A program made the position numbers and the translations under genes. Of a DNA stretch of 64,000 nucleotides, positions 34,215 through 42,437 are shown piece after piece; position 1 is the stretch's first letter; each line of letters starts with the position of its first letter. The notes below the pieces were generated by a model. The model saw nothing but the letters and a program-made list of their open reading frames with translations, was not told the DNA's origin and made no database searches. The DNA is from CAZAMP01 sp964486455 (GTDB taxonomy: Bacteria > Eisenbacteria > RBG-16-71-46 > CAZAMP01): NCBI GenBank assembly GCA_964486455.1, contig CAZAMP010000007.1, forward strand, positions 42,934 through 106,933. Direction: 5' to 3'.

Positions 34215-37157
34215 TTACTTCAAGAGCGTCATGCGCCGCGTGATCTGCGACTCCGGTGTCGTCAGCCGATAGAAGTAGTTGCCCGACGCAAGCTGGCGAC
34301 CCATGTCATCGCGACCGTCCCATGTCACGTTGTTCATTCCGACCTGACGAAGTTCGCTCACGAGCGTGCGGACGACGCGGCCGCTCAGGTCGAAGACCTC
34401 GAGCTGCACGTGTGCTTCGGCATCCAGAACGAAGCTGATCGTGGTGCCCGGGCTGAACGGGTTCGGGCTGTTCCACGTGATGTTCGCCCGCCCACCGGCA
34501 AGCGCGCCGTCCATCTCGACCACGATCGGTCCGTACATCTTCGAACCGCTCTGCAGGATCTCCTCGAGCCAATAGAAGTAGGTCCGTCCGGATCTTGCCG
34601 TGCGGTCGATGAACTGACTCTCTTCGATCGTCAGATGATCGTTGTGAAGCGCCTGATACGGACCCTCGGCCGCCGTGGCACGTGAGACCACAAAGCCGAT
34701 CGTGTTCGCGGAGTCCGTCACGCGCCAGCGGATGAGCACGCTTCCGTCGGGCTGGACCCGTCCGGTGAAGCTCTCGAGATCGACCGGTGTGGCATCAAGC
34801 GCGCCGTCGGCATCGAGGAGCCCGTGCCCGAACCATGGGTTCCAGTTGCCGAGGCTCGATTCCGAAGCCGTGATACGAACGTCGTCGAAGAACCAAGAGT
34901 CGGCGTCGGTGCCCTGGTAGACCCATCCCAGCTCGACGGTTTGCCCGGTGTAGGCGGAGAGATCGATTCCCGTCTCGTGTACCCAGTCATCGGGAACCGT
35001 TGGGTAGTTGCCAATCTCCGCCGCAAGGTACGTCCGAACGGTCGTGAACGCGCCCCCGCCGGCCTGCCGGATGCCGACCGTGTGTGGGGAGTCGGCCATG
35101 TTCGGCGACTCGAAACCGTGCCAGTAGTCGAGCGTGATCGTACCGCTTGCAGGAAGCGAGATCGGCGGCGAGATCATCGTCTCGATCTGGTTCGCGCCCG
35201 ATCCGCTTTGCAGACAGTACGCACTGTTGTCCGGGCTGTGCGACCGATAGGTGCCGATCGTCCACGTGTTGCCCTGGTCACCCTCGTCGAGCGCAAGCCA
35301 ACCGCTCAATCCGCTTTCGAAGTCGTAGCTGTAGACATCGGTCATGACCGGCCGCGAGACTCCCCAGGGTCTCGCGCTCCACGCGAGGTAGTTCTGGATA
35401 TTCTCGGGCGTCGCGTTCGGCGCCGTCTCGAGCAGAAGCGCCACAACACCCGCCACGTGCGGCGCCGCCATGCTGGTGCCCTGGAGGATGTGGTGCTTGC
35501 CGTCGGGAGCGACCAGCTGCGAGTAGTTCGAAGCATCCTGCGACAGTGCGGCCATGATCTCAAAGCCGGGCGCCGAGACCTCGGGTTTGTGGCGTCCGTC
35601 ACGCGTGGGTCCGGGGCTCGTGAAGGGAGCGGCTTCACCAACCTGCACCGCGCTCCATGATCCGAGCCACCAGTCACCGACGCAGAGCTGCCCGCCCGAG
35701 TTCGGCCAGCAGATGCGTGAGACGTACGCGCCGACGGCCACGGCGTCCTCCGCGGTCGAGGGTTGCGCGATGAGGTGCGTGTAGTCCGTGTCAATAATCA
35801 TGCTCGACGCGTTGGAGCCACCCACGGCCCATCCATGAACCGCGCCGCTGGTCGCGTCGGTGAACGAGAACGTCCACGTGCCGGGGGCGACGGGATTGTC
35901 GAGAATCGAGTAGTCGCCGAGCAGCACGAAGATCCGCTTGTCACCGTTCTCGCCGTCTATGCCCTCGTACGCATTGTCGATCCAGACCGAGCCGTCACCC
36001 GTGCCGTCGTCCAGGTACTGAACACCTTGGGTGGGCGGGAACGTGTGCTCATCCCCGGTCGGTCCTTCGACCGTGATCACGACGTCATCGGAGCCCTCGT
36101 ACCAGATCTCGAACACGACAAACGTGTCGAGGCCCGTGTCGCGGGAAACGGTGACGTTGATGCGCCGCGAGAAGCTGCCGGAACCGGAGAAGTGGATCGG
36201 ATCCTCGCCGCTGTTGCCGGCGGCGACGACCGGGATGACGCCCGGCCCGCCGACGCCGTCGAGCGCGATCTCGAGGTTCGAGGTGCCGTCATGGGGACCG
36301 GAGTGATTGCCCAAGCTCATGTTGATCACGGCGGGCATTCCCAGTTCGTTCGCCTTGGTCTTTATGTAGTTCATTCCCGCGATGATGTCGCCATCGGCGA
36401 AAGAGCCCGTGCCGTCGTTGAACGCCTTGTAGAAGATGATGTTCGCTTCCTTGGCAACGCCGGTGTAGACGCCGCCCGACTCGCCGCCGTTACCCGCCGC
36501 GGTCGCCGTCACGTGCGTGCCGTGGCCGTCGTAGTCGTGCTGGTTTATCGTACCCATGCCGTCCAGCGCGTCATTGATATCGGCCTCCGTGTACTCCGTT
36601 CCGCCGCCGGCGATGTCATACAGGTACTTGATCCGTGTGTCGCCGTTCGGAAGAAGGAAGTCGCCGTGTTCCCAGTCGATGCCGGTGTCGATCACGCCGA
36701 CGATCACGCCGACGCCCGTGTAGCCCGAGGACCAGGCTGCATCGACGTCGCTCATGGGAATGCTCTCGTCGAGCAGCGGATAGGAATGCTTCGAGGAGGA
36801 AACCCGGAGCACCTCGGGGCGCGCCGCCAGCGCCGTAACCTGTTCAATCGGAAGCCAGGCCGTCCAGACCCTCTCCCCCTTCACGCCGATACGAACGCCC
36901 GGGATCTCGTCGAGACCGGCCGGGACACCGTCGACGAGCATCGTCACGCCGACGCGGAGAACACCATCGTCGCCCTCTCTCGAGCTGAGCAACGGAGATT
37001 CCTTGACCGCCTCATCCGTAGCGTCGGCAATCAAATGAAGTCGCAAGACCGAGTTCAGCTTCTTCGCGATCTCTGGACTCAGGTCAACCGCCCATCCCGG
37101 TGCGGCCAGAAGCAACAGCAGGAAGGCGACGAGACCTGAACTAAGTAGGCGGGACAT
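34215..37157 (-). CDS. Secreted subtilisin-like serine protease (S8) with FlgD sorting tail
   Basis: 980 residues; ATG at 37157 with GGGGAGG five bases upstream; signal peptide 1-23. A propeptide-like region (60-130) precedes the catalytic domain: Asp157 in VGVIDTGIDWEHGDF, His212 in DYDGHGTHVTATAAGNGG, oxyanion Asn315 in VAAGNSGED, Ser562 in QGTSMAAPHVAGVVALLLE. An insert of about 170 residues between Asn315 and the Ser loop is beta-rich (PPC-like). After the protease comes a carbohydrate-binding-like sandwich (about 610-780), then FlgD-like C-terminal sorting (NSPNPFSPG, VFDLSGRVVRTLV, RRMTLLK). It is an extracellular or surface protease. All catalytic residues are present. Probably cotranscribed with the propeptide-like lipoprotein downstream. 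Confidence 0.93.
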   Translation of the reverse strand: MSRLLSSGLVAFLLLLLAAPGWAVDLSPEIAKKLNSVLRLHLIADATDEAVKESPLLSSREGDDGVLRVGVTMLVDGVPAGLDEIPGVRIGVKGERVWTAWLPIEQVTALAARPEVLRVSSSKHSYPLLDESIPMSDVDAAWSSGYTGVGVIVGVIDTGIDWEHGDFLLPNGDTRIKYLYDIAGGGTEYTEADINDALDGMGTINQHDYDGHGTHVTATAAGNGGESGGVYTGVAKEANIIFYKAFNDGTGSFADGDIIAGMNYIKTKANELGMPAVINMSLGNHSGPHDGTSNLEIALDGVGGPGVIPVVAAGNSGEDPIHFSGSGSFSRRINVTVSRDTGLDTFVVFEIWYEGSDDVVITVEGPTGDEHTFPPTQGVQYLDDGTGDGSVWIDNAYEGIDGENGDKRIFVLLGDYSILDNPVAPGTWTFSFTDATSGAVHGWAVGGSNASSMIIDTDYTHLIAQPSTAEDAVAVGAYVSRICWPNSGGQLCVGDWWLGSWSAVQVGEAAPFTSPGPTRDGRHKPEVSAPGFEIMAALSQDASNYSQLVAPDGKHHILQGTSMAAPHVAGVVALLLETAPNATPENIQNYLAWSARPWGVSRPVMTDVYSYDFESGLSGWLALDEGDQGNTWTIGTYRSHSPDNSAYCLQSGSGANQIETMISPPISLPASGTITLDYWHGFESPNMADSPHTVGIRQAGGGAFTTVRTYLAAEIGNYPTVPDDWVHETGIDLSAYTGQTVELGWVYQGTDADSWFFDDVRITASESSLGNWNPWFGHGLLDADGALDATPVDLESFTGRVQPDGSVLIRWRVTDSANTIGFVVSRATAAEGPYQALHNDHLTIEESQFIDRTARSGRTYFYWLEEILQSGSKMYGPIVVEMDGALAGGRANITWNSPNPFSPGTTISFVLDAEAHVQLEVFDLSGRVVRTLVSELRQVGMNNVTWDGRDDMGRQLASGNYFYRLTTPESQITRRMTLLK

Positions 37158-37266
37158 TGAAACCTCCCCGTCGAATGCCCGTGAGAGCTGATCACATTTT
37201 CGTGTCGTGGCGCGACCAACGTCGTTGCGGCAATCTAATCTATTGCGGTGACGCCTTCAACGACGT

Positions 37267-37284
37267 TGAGAGATGGTTCTCTCA
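37267..37284. repeat. Small hairpin in divergent intergenic region
   Basis: TGAGAGA and TCTCTCA form a 7-bp stem with a TGGT loop, in the 226 bases between the divergent subtilase gene and the lipoprotein gene at 37384. It could be a leader hairpin or a regulatory site. Nothing else in the interval is clear. Confidence 0.35.
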
Positions 37285-37383
37285 GTGGGCGTTTCGAGGC
37301 GTTGAAAGGCCATTGGGACATTCCGATCACGATGATCGGAACTTCTGGCGGGCGACGCGTGTGGCAACGCAGTGGGAGGTTTC

Positions 37384-37995
37384 ATGCGAGTTGTCCTACG
37401 TGCAGTTCTGGTGCTCGGTGCGATGATGGCGATCGTGGGGTGTGAGTCAGGATCTGAGCCTCGCATCTTCCCGCCGCCCATCCTTCCACCGCCACCTCCG
37501 GACCTCACAAGCCCACAAGGCGTCCTCATCAGCTTTGAGATCGCCTACCGCTTCAAGGACATCGACGGCTACGCGGCTCTGATCCACGACGACTTCGTCT
37601 TCAAGCCCTCCGAGCACTCGCCCGTCGAGTTCGATCAGCTGAACAGAGCTCAGGAGCTTGCCGCTACCGACTCGATGTTCAAGTTCGTGATCGACATCGA
37701 GATTCGAATCGACCAAGGACCTGTCGAGGACTCCACGCACCCCGACTACCCGGCGTCGGAGGGCTTCAAGATGATGACGGTGCCGTCCGCCTACATGGCC
37801 ATCGAGTCGCGCGATGAGGTCGACGGCTCCCCTGTCACGGAACTCATGAACGGCGATCCGACCTTCTTCGTGTTCGCGCCCGACTCTTCCGAGAACCCCG
37901 TTACGTGGCAGATCATCTGTCACGATGAAGGAGCGGCTTCGGATTCGACGTGGTTCTGGAGTGTATTCAAGGAGCGCTATCTGCCGGCGCCGTGA
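37384..37995 (+). CDS. Small lipoprotein, possibly NTF2-like
   Basis: 203 residues from ATG 37384 with GGGAGG five bases upstream. Lipobox IVGC near residue 20, followed by a Pro-rich spacer (IFPPPILPPPPPD). The domain begins SPQGVLISFEIAYRFKDIDGYAALIHDDFVF, a pattern seen in SnoaL/NTF2-like domains (helix, then 'Y..L...DF.F'). The end PVTWQIICHDEG...FWSVFKERYL fits the curved sheet of that fold. Function unknown. Single gene, convergent with the DsrE gene; the 15-base gap has no terminator. Confidence 0.65.
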   Translation: MRVVLRAVLVLGAMMAIVGCESGSEPRIFPPPILPPPPPDLTSPQGVLISFEIAYRFKDIDGYAALIHDDFVFKPSEHSPVEFDQLNRAQELAATDSMFKFVIDIEIRIDQGPVEDSTHPDYPASEGFKMMTVPSAYMAIESRDEVDGSPVTELMNGDPTFFVFAPDSSENPVTWQIICHDEGAASDSTWFWSVFKERYLPAP

Positions 37996-38010
37996 GACTA
38001 TGTGGCGAGA

Positions 38011-38361
38011 CTAGAAGATGAGAACCTTATCTGCCCAGAGCGTCCAGTCGGTAAGCTCCGCCAACGTGCTCTTGTGACATCCTTCCGCCAGCTCTTCCTC
38101 GCGGATGCCGCGCTCGTCCATGCACGTGACGCACACGCCGATCGTGGCACCCTGATACGACATACCCGAGAGCATCTCCTCGATCTGCGGCACGCCCTGA
38201 GCCACCTTCTGATCGCGCTTGGCGCAGACCGCACCGTCCCCAAAGAGAAAGACGCGAAGCTCGGTCTCCTCTCGCTCCCCAATCGAGCGCGCCAGCTTGA
38301 GACCGTTGTAGCTTCGTTGAGAACCGTACGGTGGGGCGTTGATGATGACGAGGATCTTCAT
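38011..38361 (-). CDS. DsrE/DsrF-like sulfur relay family protein
   Basis: 116 residues from ATG 38361, whose A overlaps the rsmG stop (TAATG); the longer frame to 38412 lies inside rsmG. Sequence MKILVIINAPPYGSQRSYNG, LRVFLFGDGAVCAKRDQK and IGVCVTCMDERGIREEEL, then GCHKSTLAELTDWTLWADKV, matches the DsrE/TusD fold. Cys residues in GDGAVCAK, VCVTCMDE and EGCHKS are the likely sulfur carriers. Members act in sulfur relay or persulfide handling. It is the last gene of an operon with rsmG and an NtrC-like protein. Confidence 0.82.
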   Translation of the reverse strand: MKILVIINAPPYGSQRSYNGLKLARSIGEREETELRVFLFGDGAVCAKRDQKVAQGVPQIEEMLSGMSYQGATIGVCVTCMDERGIREEELAEGCHKSTLAELTDWTLWADKVLIF

Positions 38362-39044
38362 TACGACAGACCTTCTTTCGATGTCATACGGATCACCACG
38401 CCCGGATGCCATTCCGGCTCGAGCGCCGAGACGTTCGACAGATCGTCGAACCGTTCGCGGAGTCGCGCCAGCGTTTCTTCCACCGTGCGGCGCGGCGCGA
38501 AGACGTGCGCTTCGCCGCCGGGCACGATGAGCCCGCGCACCATCGGCCAGATCTCATCAGGCGGGGCAACCGCGCGTGCGGTGACGATGTCGTAGCGCGC
38601 GGCGTGATCCGGATCCTTCGCCAGCAGTTCGACACGCTCGCGGAGGACGCGAATGTTCGCGTGCGGACGCGCGGCGCGATCGAGAAAGAGGGCTTTCTTC
38701 CGGATGGATTCTACGAGGCACACCGACCACGCCGGCCGCGCGATGCCGATGACGAGCCCCGGGAAACCACCGCCGGACCCGACATCGAGCAGCTCAACCG
38801 ACTCTTCGGCAAGGAACCGCTCGGCGAGTAGCGGCGCGAGGCTGGGACCGACGTGCTTCTCGACAACAGCACCGAGTTCTTTCCGGCTGACGAGATTGAT
38901 TCGTTCGGACCAGTCGATGAGAAGCGTGAGGTAGTCGGTGAGGTGCGCGGTGGCGGAGTCCGGCAGCGTCACGTCTGCAGCGGCGGTCCGTGTTACGAGA
39001 TCGGAAAGCGCCGAACGTAGCGAGTCGGCCGACGGTGCGGTCAC
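38361..39044 (-). CDS. rsmG: 16S rRNA (guanine-N7)-methyltransferase RsmG
   Basis: 227 residues, start GTG at 39044 overlapping the upstream stop as GTGA. Family features: LTDYLTLLIDWSERINLVSR, then the SAM-binding loop LLDVGSGGGFPGLVIGIARP, LVESIRKKALFLDRAARPH, and YDIVTARAVAPPDEIWPMV. RsmG methylates G527 of 16S rRNA at N7 using SAM. Length is normal. It is coupled on both sides: upstream to a degenerate NtrC-type regulator, downstream to a DsrE protein. The usual neighbours of rsmG (gidA/mnmG, parA) are not here. Confidence 0.92.
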   Translation of the reverse strand: MTAPSADSLRSALSDLVTRTAAADVTLPDSATAHLTDYLTLLIDWSERINLVSRKELGAVVEKHVGPSLAPLLAERFLAEESVELLDVGSGGGFPGLVIGIARPAWSVCLVESIRKKALFLDRAARPHANIRVLRERVELLAKDPDHAARYDIVTARAVAPPDEIWPMVRGLIVPGGEAHVFAPRRTVEETLARLRERFDDLSNVSALEPEWHPGVVIRMTSKEGLS

Positions 39045-40429
39045 GACGTTTCGTCGCCCCCGCCTTCGGTGAGGCGGTCCCCCAGCTCGGCGATCTTTCG
39101 CCAGAGCGTCGTTCGAGAAACGCCCAGCCGATCGGCCGCCTTCGCGCGACTCCCACCCTCGGCCTCGAGCGCGTCACGTATCTCTTCCACGCTGAGCTTC
39201 TTCTGCGGCCGGCCGCGTTTGCCCTGCATGCTCTTCGGAACGCGGCGACGGAGGGTTACGGGTGCGAACACGCGGAGTTCCTCGATCCGCTGGAGAAACG
39301 CCATCGGGAGATCCTCGGGACGTAGCTCACGTCCGCCGGAGATCACGCGCGCCGCCTCGCACACCTCTCGAAGCTCGTCCACGTTTCCCGGCCAATCGTA
39401 GGCCTGAAGAAGCTGCGCCGTCTCGGGATGGATGAGCTGGAAGATCCGAAGACCCACGCGCGGCCTCCGAAGCATGCGGCTCAGCACGGGCGCGATGTCC
39501 TGCGTGCGGTCTCGTAGCGGAGGAATGGTGAAGACATCGACCTCCGCGTCTTCCGCCAGCCGACGGACGATCGGTGCGCCGGCATTCGCGGTGAAGTAGA
39601 AACGTGGCCCTGCGGGCCCCGAGCGGACCAACGCGCCCGCCACGCTCACGGCCTTGTGCTGCGCGTCCAGGGCGGCCACATCGAGACGCCTAACGATGAT
39701 CGCCCCCACGTCGCGCGGACCGTCCGTCGCGGAGTGCCGCGCCAGCACGTCGGCGATCGCCTGAGGACGGTCCAGCTCCCCGTCCATGAGGATGACGGAC
39801 CCGGGCACTTCCCGCGACGCGTGCACCACGTCGATGAGCGTTTCCGTCCCGGTTCCTTCCTCGCCCACGACAAGTAGCGGCGCGCGACGCGGAATCACCC
39901 AGTCGAGAAACCTGGCCAGCCGGTCGGCGGTTCGGCCCACCTCCGGAACGGCGAGGCGGTCGAAGAGCGTGGTCTGAAGCTGGGCACGATTGGCCGGGAG
40001 CGGTTCCGGTTCGGCCTGGGGAGTGTCTTGGGGAGATTCGCCGGACGTCTCTTTGGCAGTCTCTTTCGGCGATGCCGCTTCGGAGGGGACTTCCCGAGGT
40101 GTTAACGAGAGGCGAAGAAGGTAGCGGACCCCTTCCCGCTCCACACGACCATCCGCGTCGATGAGCGTTCGTGATCCATCGGGGCGGCGAAGCTCCACCC
40201 CTTCCGTCGTTGCCTTACCGGCGGCGATGATCTGATCGATGAAACGGACCCGCACCTTTTGATCGGCGAAGATTCGGGACGCAAAGACGAGAAGCGTCAG
40301 CCGCTGTGGATCCCGCCAGAGAGCGTCATCGAACCCCCACTCAACCAATATCCCGGGATCTATCCGCCGTAGCGGCGCGTTCGCCAGAGCCTCCGGGCGC
40401 GCGGCGGTCTCGGTCTCGATCCTAATCAC
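39041..40429 (-). CDS. Degenerate NtrC-type AAA+ regulator with Fis-like HTH
   Basis: About 462 residues from GTG 40429; the frame stays open to a TTG at 40495, so the start is uncertain. The N-terminal ~110 residues are sensor-like (ILVEWGFDDALWRDPQR, VRVRFIDQIIAAG), followed by a Glu/Pro/Ser linker. A AAA+ domain like sigma-54 activators follows, but Walker A reads VVGEEGTGTETLI, with Thr where Lys belongs, no GAFTGA loop can be found, and the Walker B region reads AIIVRRLD. Later motifs are better kept: PPLRDRTQDIAPVLSRML, QAYDWPGNVDELREVCEAA. The C-terminal Fis-type HTH is good (SRAKAADRLGVSRTTLWRKI). It probably binds DNA without activating sigma-54. Coupled to rsmG (GTGA). Confidence 0.75.
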   Translation of the reverse strand: MIRIETETAARPEALANAPLRRIDPGILVEWGFDDALWRDPQRLTLLVFASRIFADQKVRVRFIDQIIAAGKATTEGVELRRPDGSRTLIDADGRVEREGVRYLLRLSLTPREVPSEAASPKETAKETSGESPQDTPQAEPEPLPANRAQLQTTLFDRLAVPEVGRTADRLARFLDWVIPRRAPLLVVGEEGTGTETLIDVVHASREVPGSVILMDGELDRPQAIADVLARHSATDGPRDVGAIIVRRLDVAALDAQHKAVSVAGALVRSGPAGPRFYFTANAGAPIVRRLAEDAEVDVFTIPPLRDRTQDIAPVLSRMLRRPRVGLRIFQLIHPETAQLLQAYDWPGNVDELREVCEAARVISGGRELRPEDLPMAFLQRIEELRVFAPVTLRRRVPKSMQGKRGRPQKKLSVEEIRDALEAEGGSRAKAADRLGVSRTTLWRKIAELGDRLTEGGGDETS

Positions 40430-40604
40430 TGGTGATTGAGCCGTGGCATCCTCCTCGGAGAACCGAAGCGAACATGGAAACGGAGCGACAGCCAAATCGT
40501 GTTAGGCCGACCGCCCCGGGGAAGACGCCGATCGCAGCACGGCGGCAGGGAGGGCGCCGCGCAAGGGCGTTGCCCTGCCCCGCCACCGCCTGGTCAATTA
40601 TCGG

Positions 40605-40670
40605 AATACTTCTAAAATGTTTCACAAACAAGTGCAAGGTTTTTCTTACATGATTTTAATAAAACCTTCG
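40605..40670 (-). promoter_or_regulatory. AT-rich patch with inverted repeat, possible promoter
   Basis: This is the only AT-rich part of the 40440-40700 intergenic space. AAGGTTTT (40636-40643) and AAAACCTT (40661-40668) form an 8-bp inverted repeat with a 17-base loop. Minus-strand TTGCAC (40637-40632) is followed 16-17 bases later by TAGAA-type bases and could be a promoter for the NtrC-like gene. A 6-bp-arm palindrome, AATCAC-TG-GTGATT (40424-40437), overlaps that gene's likely GTG start and could be an operator. No gene is seen in 40440-40700. Confidence 0.3.
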
Positions 40671-40700
40671 AATCCGCGTAATGTCAGTGGATTGGGGATG

Positions 40701-41189
40701 CTATGTCAACGCCACCAAGCGGTCGAGAATAGCCACCGGCAAACCCGCCAACAACCCGGCAACCACGTCATCCACCACCCCCCGAGGGCCTCCCCAGCGG
40801 TGGGCGACCCACGCGACCGGCGCGACGCGGCGGCCTTCGATGAACCGATATAACGCAAAAGCTGCGACGAGAAGGATGATATCGTGGCGCAGCGGTAGGA
40901 TCGCCCACCACATCCCCACCCACCGATCAATAACGATTGTGTTATGTCCGTCGCCATCGGCGTCGGCGGCGGTAGCGGTGCGCGAGACGACCTCGGCGAT
41001 AAGTGTCGCAATAACAACGATTAATGCGCGGAGGGCCCAGGGCTCGGGGAGGAACCAGTAGAGCGAGGCGGCGAGCCCGCTCGCGAGCGCGGCGGGGCGG
41101 GAGGAGTAGCGGCCGAGCGGCCCGACCGTGGCCACGAACACGGCGACTGTGGTGAGCGGCGGCCGGTGATGAGAATCGTCGTCCCTCAT
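40701..41189 (-). CDS. pgpA: Phosphatidylglycerophosphatase A (PgpA)
   Basis: 162 residues. The PgpA pattern is clear: ATVGPLGRYSSRPAALASGL, LRALIVVIATLIAEVVSRTA, NTIVIDRWVGMWWAILPL, ALYRFIEGRRVAPVAWVA and GGPRGVVDDVVAGLLAG, with several membrane segments. It removes phosphate from phosphatidylglycerophosphate to give phosphatidylglycerol at the inner membrane. The start ATG overlaps the stop of the upstream glycosyltransferase (ATGA). Residues usually acidic in the family remain (VIDRW, VVDDVVAG). Confidence 0.85.
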   Translation of the reverse strand: MRDDDSHHRPPLTTVAVFVATVGPLGRYSSRPAALASGLAASLYWFLPEPWALRALIVVIATLIAEVVSRTATAADADGDGHNTIVIDRWVGMWWAILPLRHDIILLVAAFALYRFIEGRRVAPVAWVAHRWGGPRGVVDDVVAGLLAGLPVAILDRLVALT

Positions 41190-42355
41190 GCCAGGTCGAC
41201 GCTCTTCTGGCGGAGCACCCGATCGTAGAGGTCGGTGATGTCGTCGACCATCCGCCGGACGTCGAATGGCTCCGCGGATTCTCGGCAGGCGTGACCCATG
41301 CGCAACACAAGGTCTGGATCGCGAAGGAGACGGAGTGACGCCTCGGCCATCTCGCGAGACTCACCCGGAGGCACCAAGAATCCGTTCACACCCGGCTTGA
41401 CGATTTCCGCGTTTCCATCCACCTCGCTCGCGACGACGGGAAGTCCCGCGGCCATGGCCTGCGGAAGCACGCGCGGCAACCCTTCCCATTGCGTCGGAAG
41501 CACGAAGATGTCGAAGACGCCCAGAAAGTCGGGGACATCGTGGCGAAGCCCCGCGAGGTGGAACCGGTCCGTCAGGTTCCTCTCGCGTATCCTCTCCTCG
41601 GTCTGTCTGCGGAGCAGACCATCTCCCACGATGATGAAGTGAGTATCGGGTGCTTCACGGAGGATTTGCGCGGCGGCATCGACGAACACCAGCGGTTCCT
41701 TGGGCGGCGAGAGACGCATCACGGATCCGACGATGCGCACGTCCTCCGGAATGCCGAACTCCGAGCAAACGTCGGCCCGGCTTCTCGTCGGCGTCGCGTA
41801 ACGTTCCAGATCAATTCCGCTCCGGATCTCCACGTATTGATCCGGGTGTCCGACGCCGTGCCGGAGACCTTTCTCCGTGAGCCGCGACGTCACCGTGATG
41901 ATCATGTCGCAGAGGCGAGCGCAGAACCGTTCCGTTCCAGCATACATCGCTCGAACGGGTGGCGATTGGAACTCGTTGAAGGCCCAGCCGTGTGAAGTGT
42001 GGATGACGACCGGAACGCCGGCCATCCGCGCGGCCACACGCCCGAGGATTCCCGCCTTGGAGCTGTGCGTGTGCACGACGTCGTAGCGACGACGCGCGAA
42101 GATAGCTTTGAGCCGCATGAGCGCCACGGGATCGAGGACGGGATTGAGCTCGCGTCGCAGGCTGCTGACGAGCATGGGTTCCACGCCCAGCCTTCGTGCG
42201 TCGGGAACGAGCGTGCCCTCCGGACCGAACGTCGGTCCCGTGATGAGATCGACCTCGTGGCGTCCGGTCGCCGTGGTGCCGACGACGGAGAGAAGCGTGT
42301 TCTCCTGGGCTCCCCCCACGATGAAGCGGGTGATGACGTGCCCGACCCGGATCAT
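41186..42355 (-). CDS. GT4-family glycosyltransferase
   Basis: 389 residues, full GT-B length. The N-terminal half has VGHVITRFIVGGAQENTL and YDVVHTHSSKAGILGRVAAR; the C-terminal half has IVGSVMRLSPPKEPLVFVDA, FIIVGDGLLRRQTEERI, and the donor-binding FVLPTQWEGLPRVLPQAMAA followed by GLPVVASEVDGNAEIV. This family transfers sugars from nucleotide sugars onto lipids or glycans in surface polysaccharide synthesis. It follows another GT4 gene on the same strand after 82 bases and overlaps pgpA (ATGA). Acceptor unknown. Confidence 0.9.
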   Translation of the reverse strand: MIRVGHVITRFIVGGAQENTLLSVVGTTATGRHEVDLITGPTFGPEGTLVPDARRLGVEPMLVSSLRRELNPVLDPVALMRLKAIFARRRYDVVHTHSSKAGILGRVAARMAGVPVVIHTSHGWAFNEFQSPPVRAMYAGTERFCARLCDMIITVTSRLTEKGLRHGVGHPDQYVEIRSGIDLERYATPTRSRADVCSEFGIPEDVRIVGSVMRLSPPKEPLVFVDAAAQILREAPDTHFIIVGDGLLRRQTEERIRERNLTDRFHLAGLRHDVPDFLGVFDIFVLPTQWEGLPRVLPQAMAAGLPVVASEVDGNAEIVKPGVNGFLVPPGESREMAEASLRLLRDPDLVLRMGHACRESAEPFDVRRMVDDITDLYDRVLRQKSVDLA

Positions 42356-42437
42356 GCGCCCGTCCTTTCCTCAGACGAACCGGCGTCACCCGCGATCATT
42401 TGAGCGGAGGCCTCCTTCCCCTGCGACGCGGTCACAT

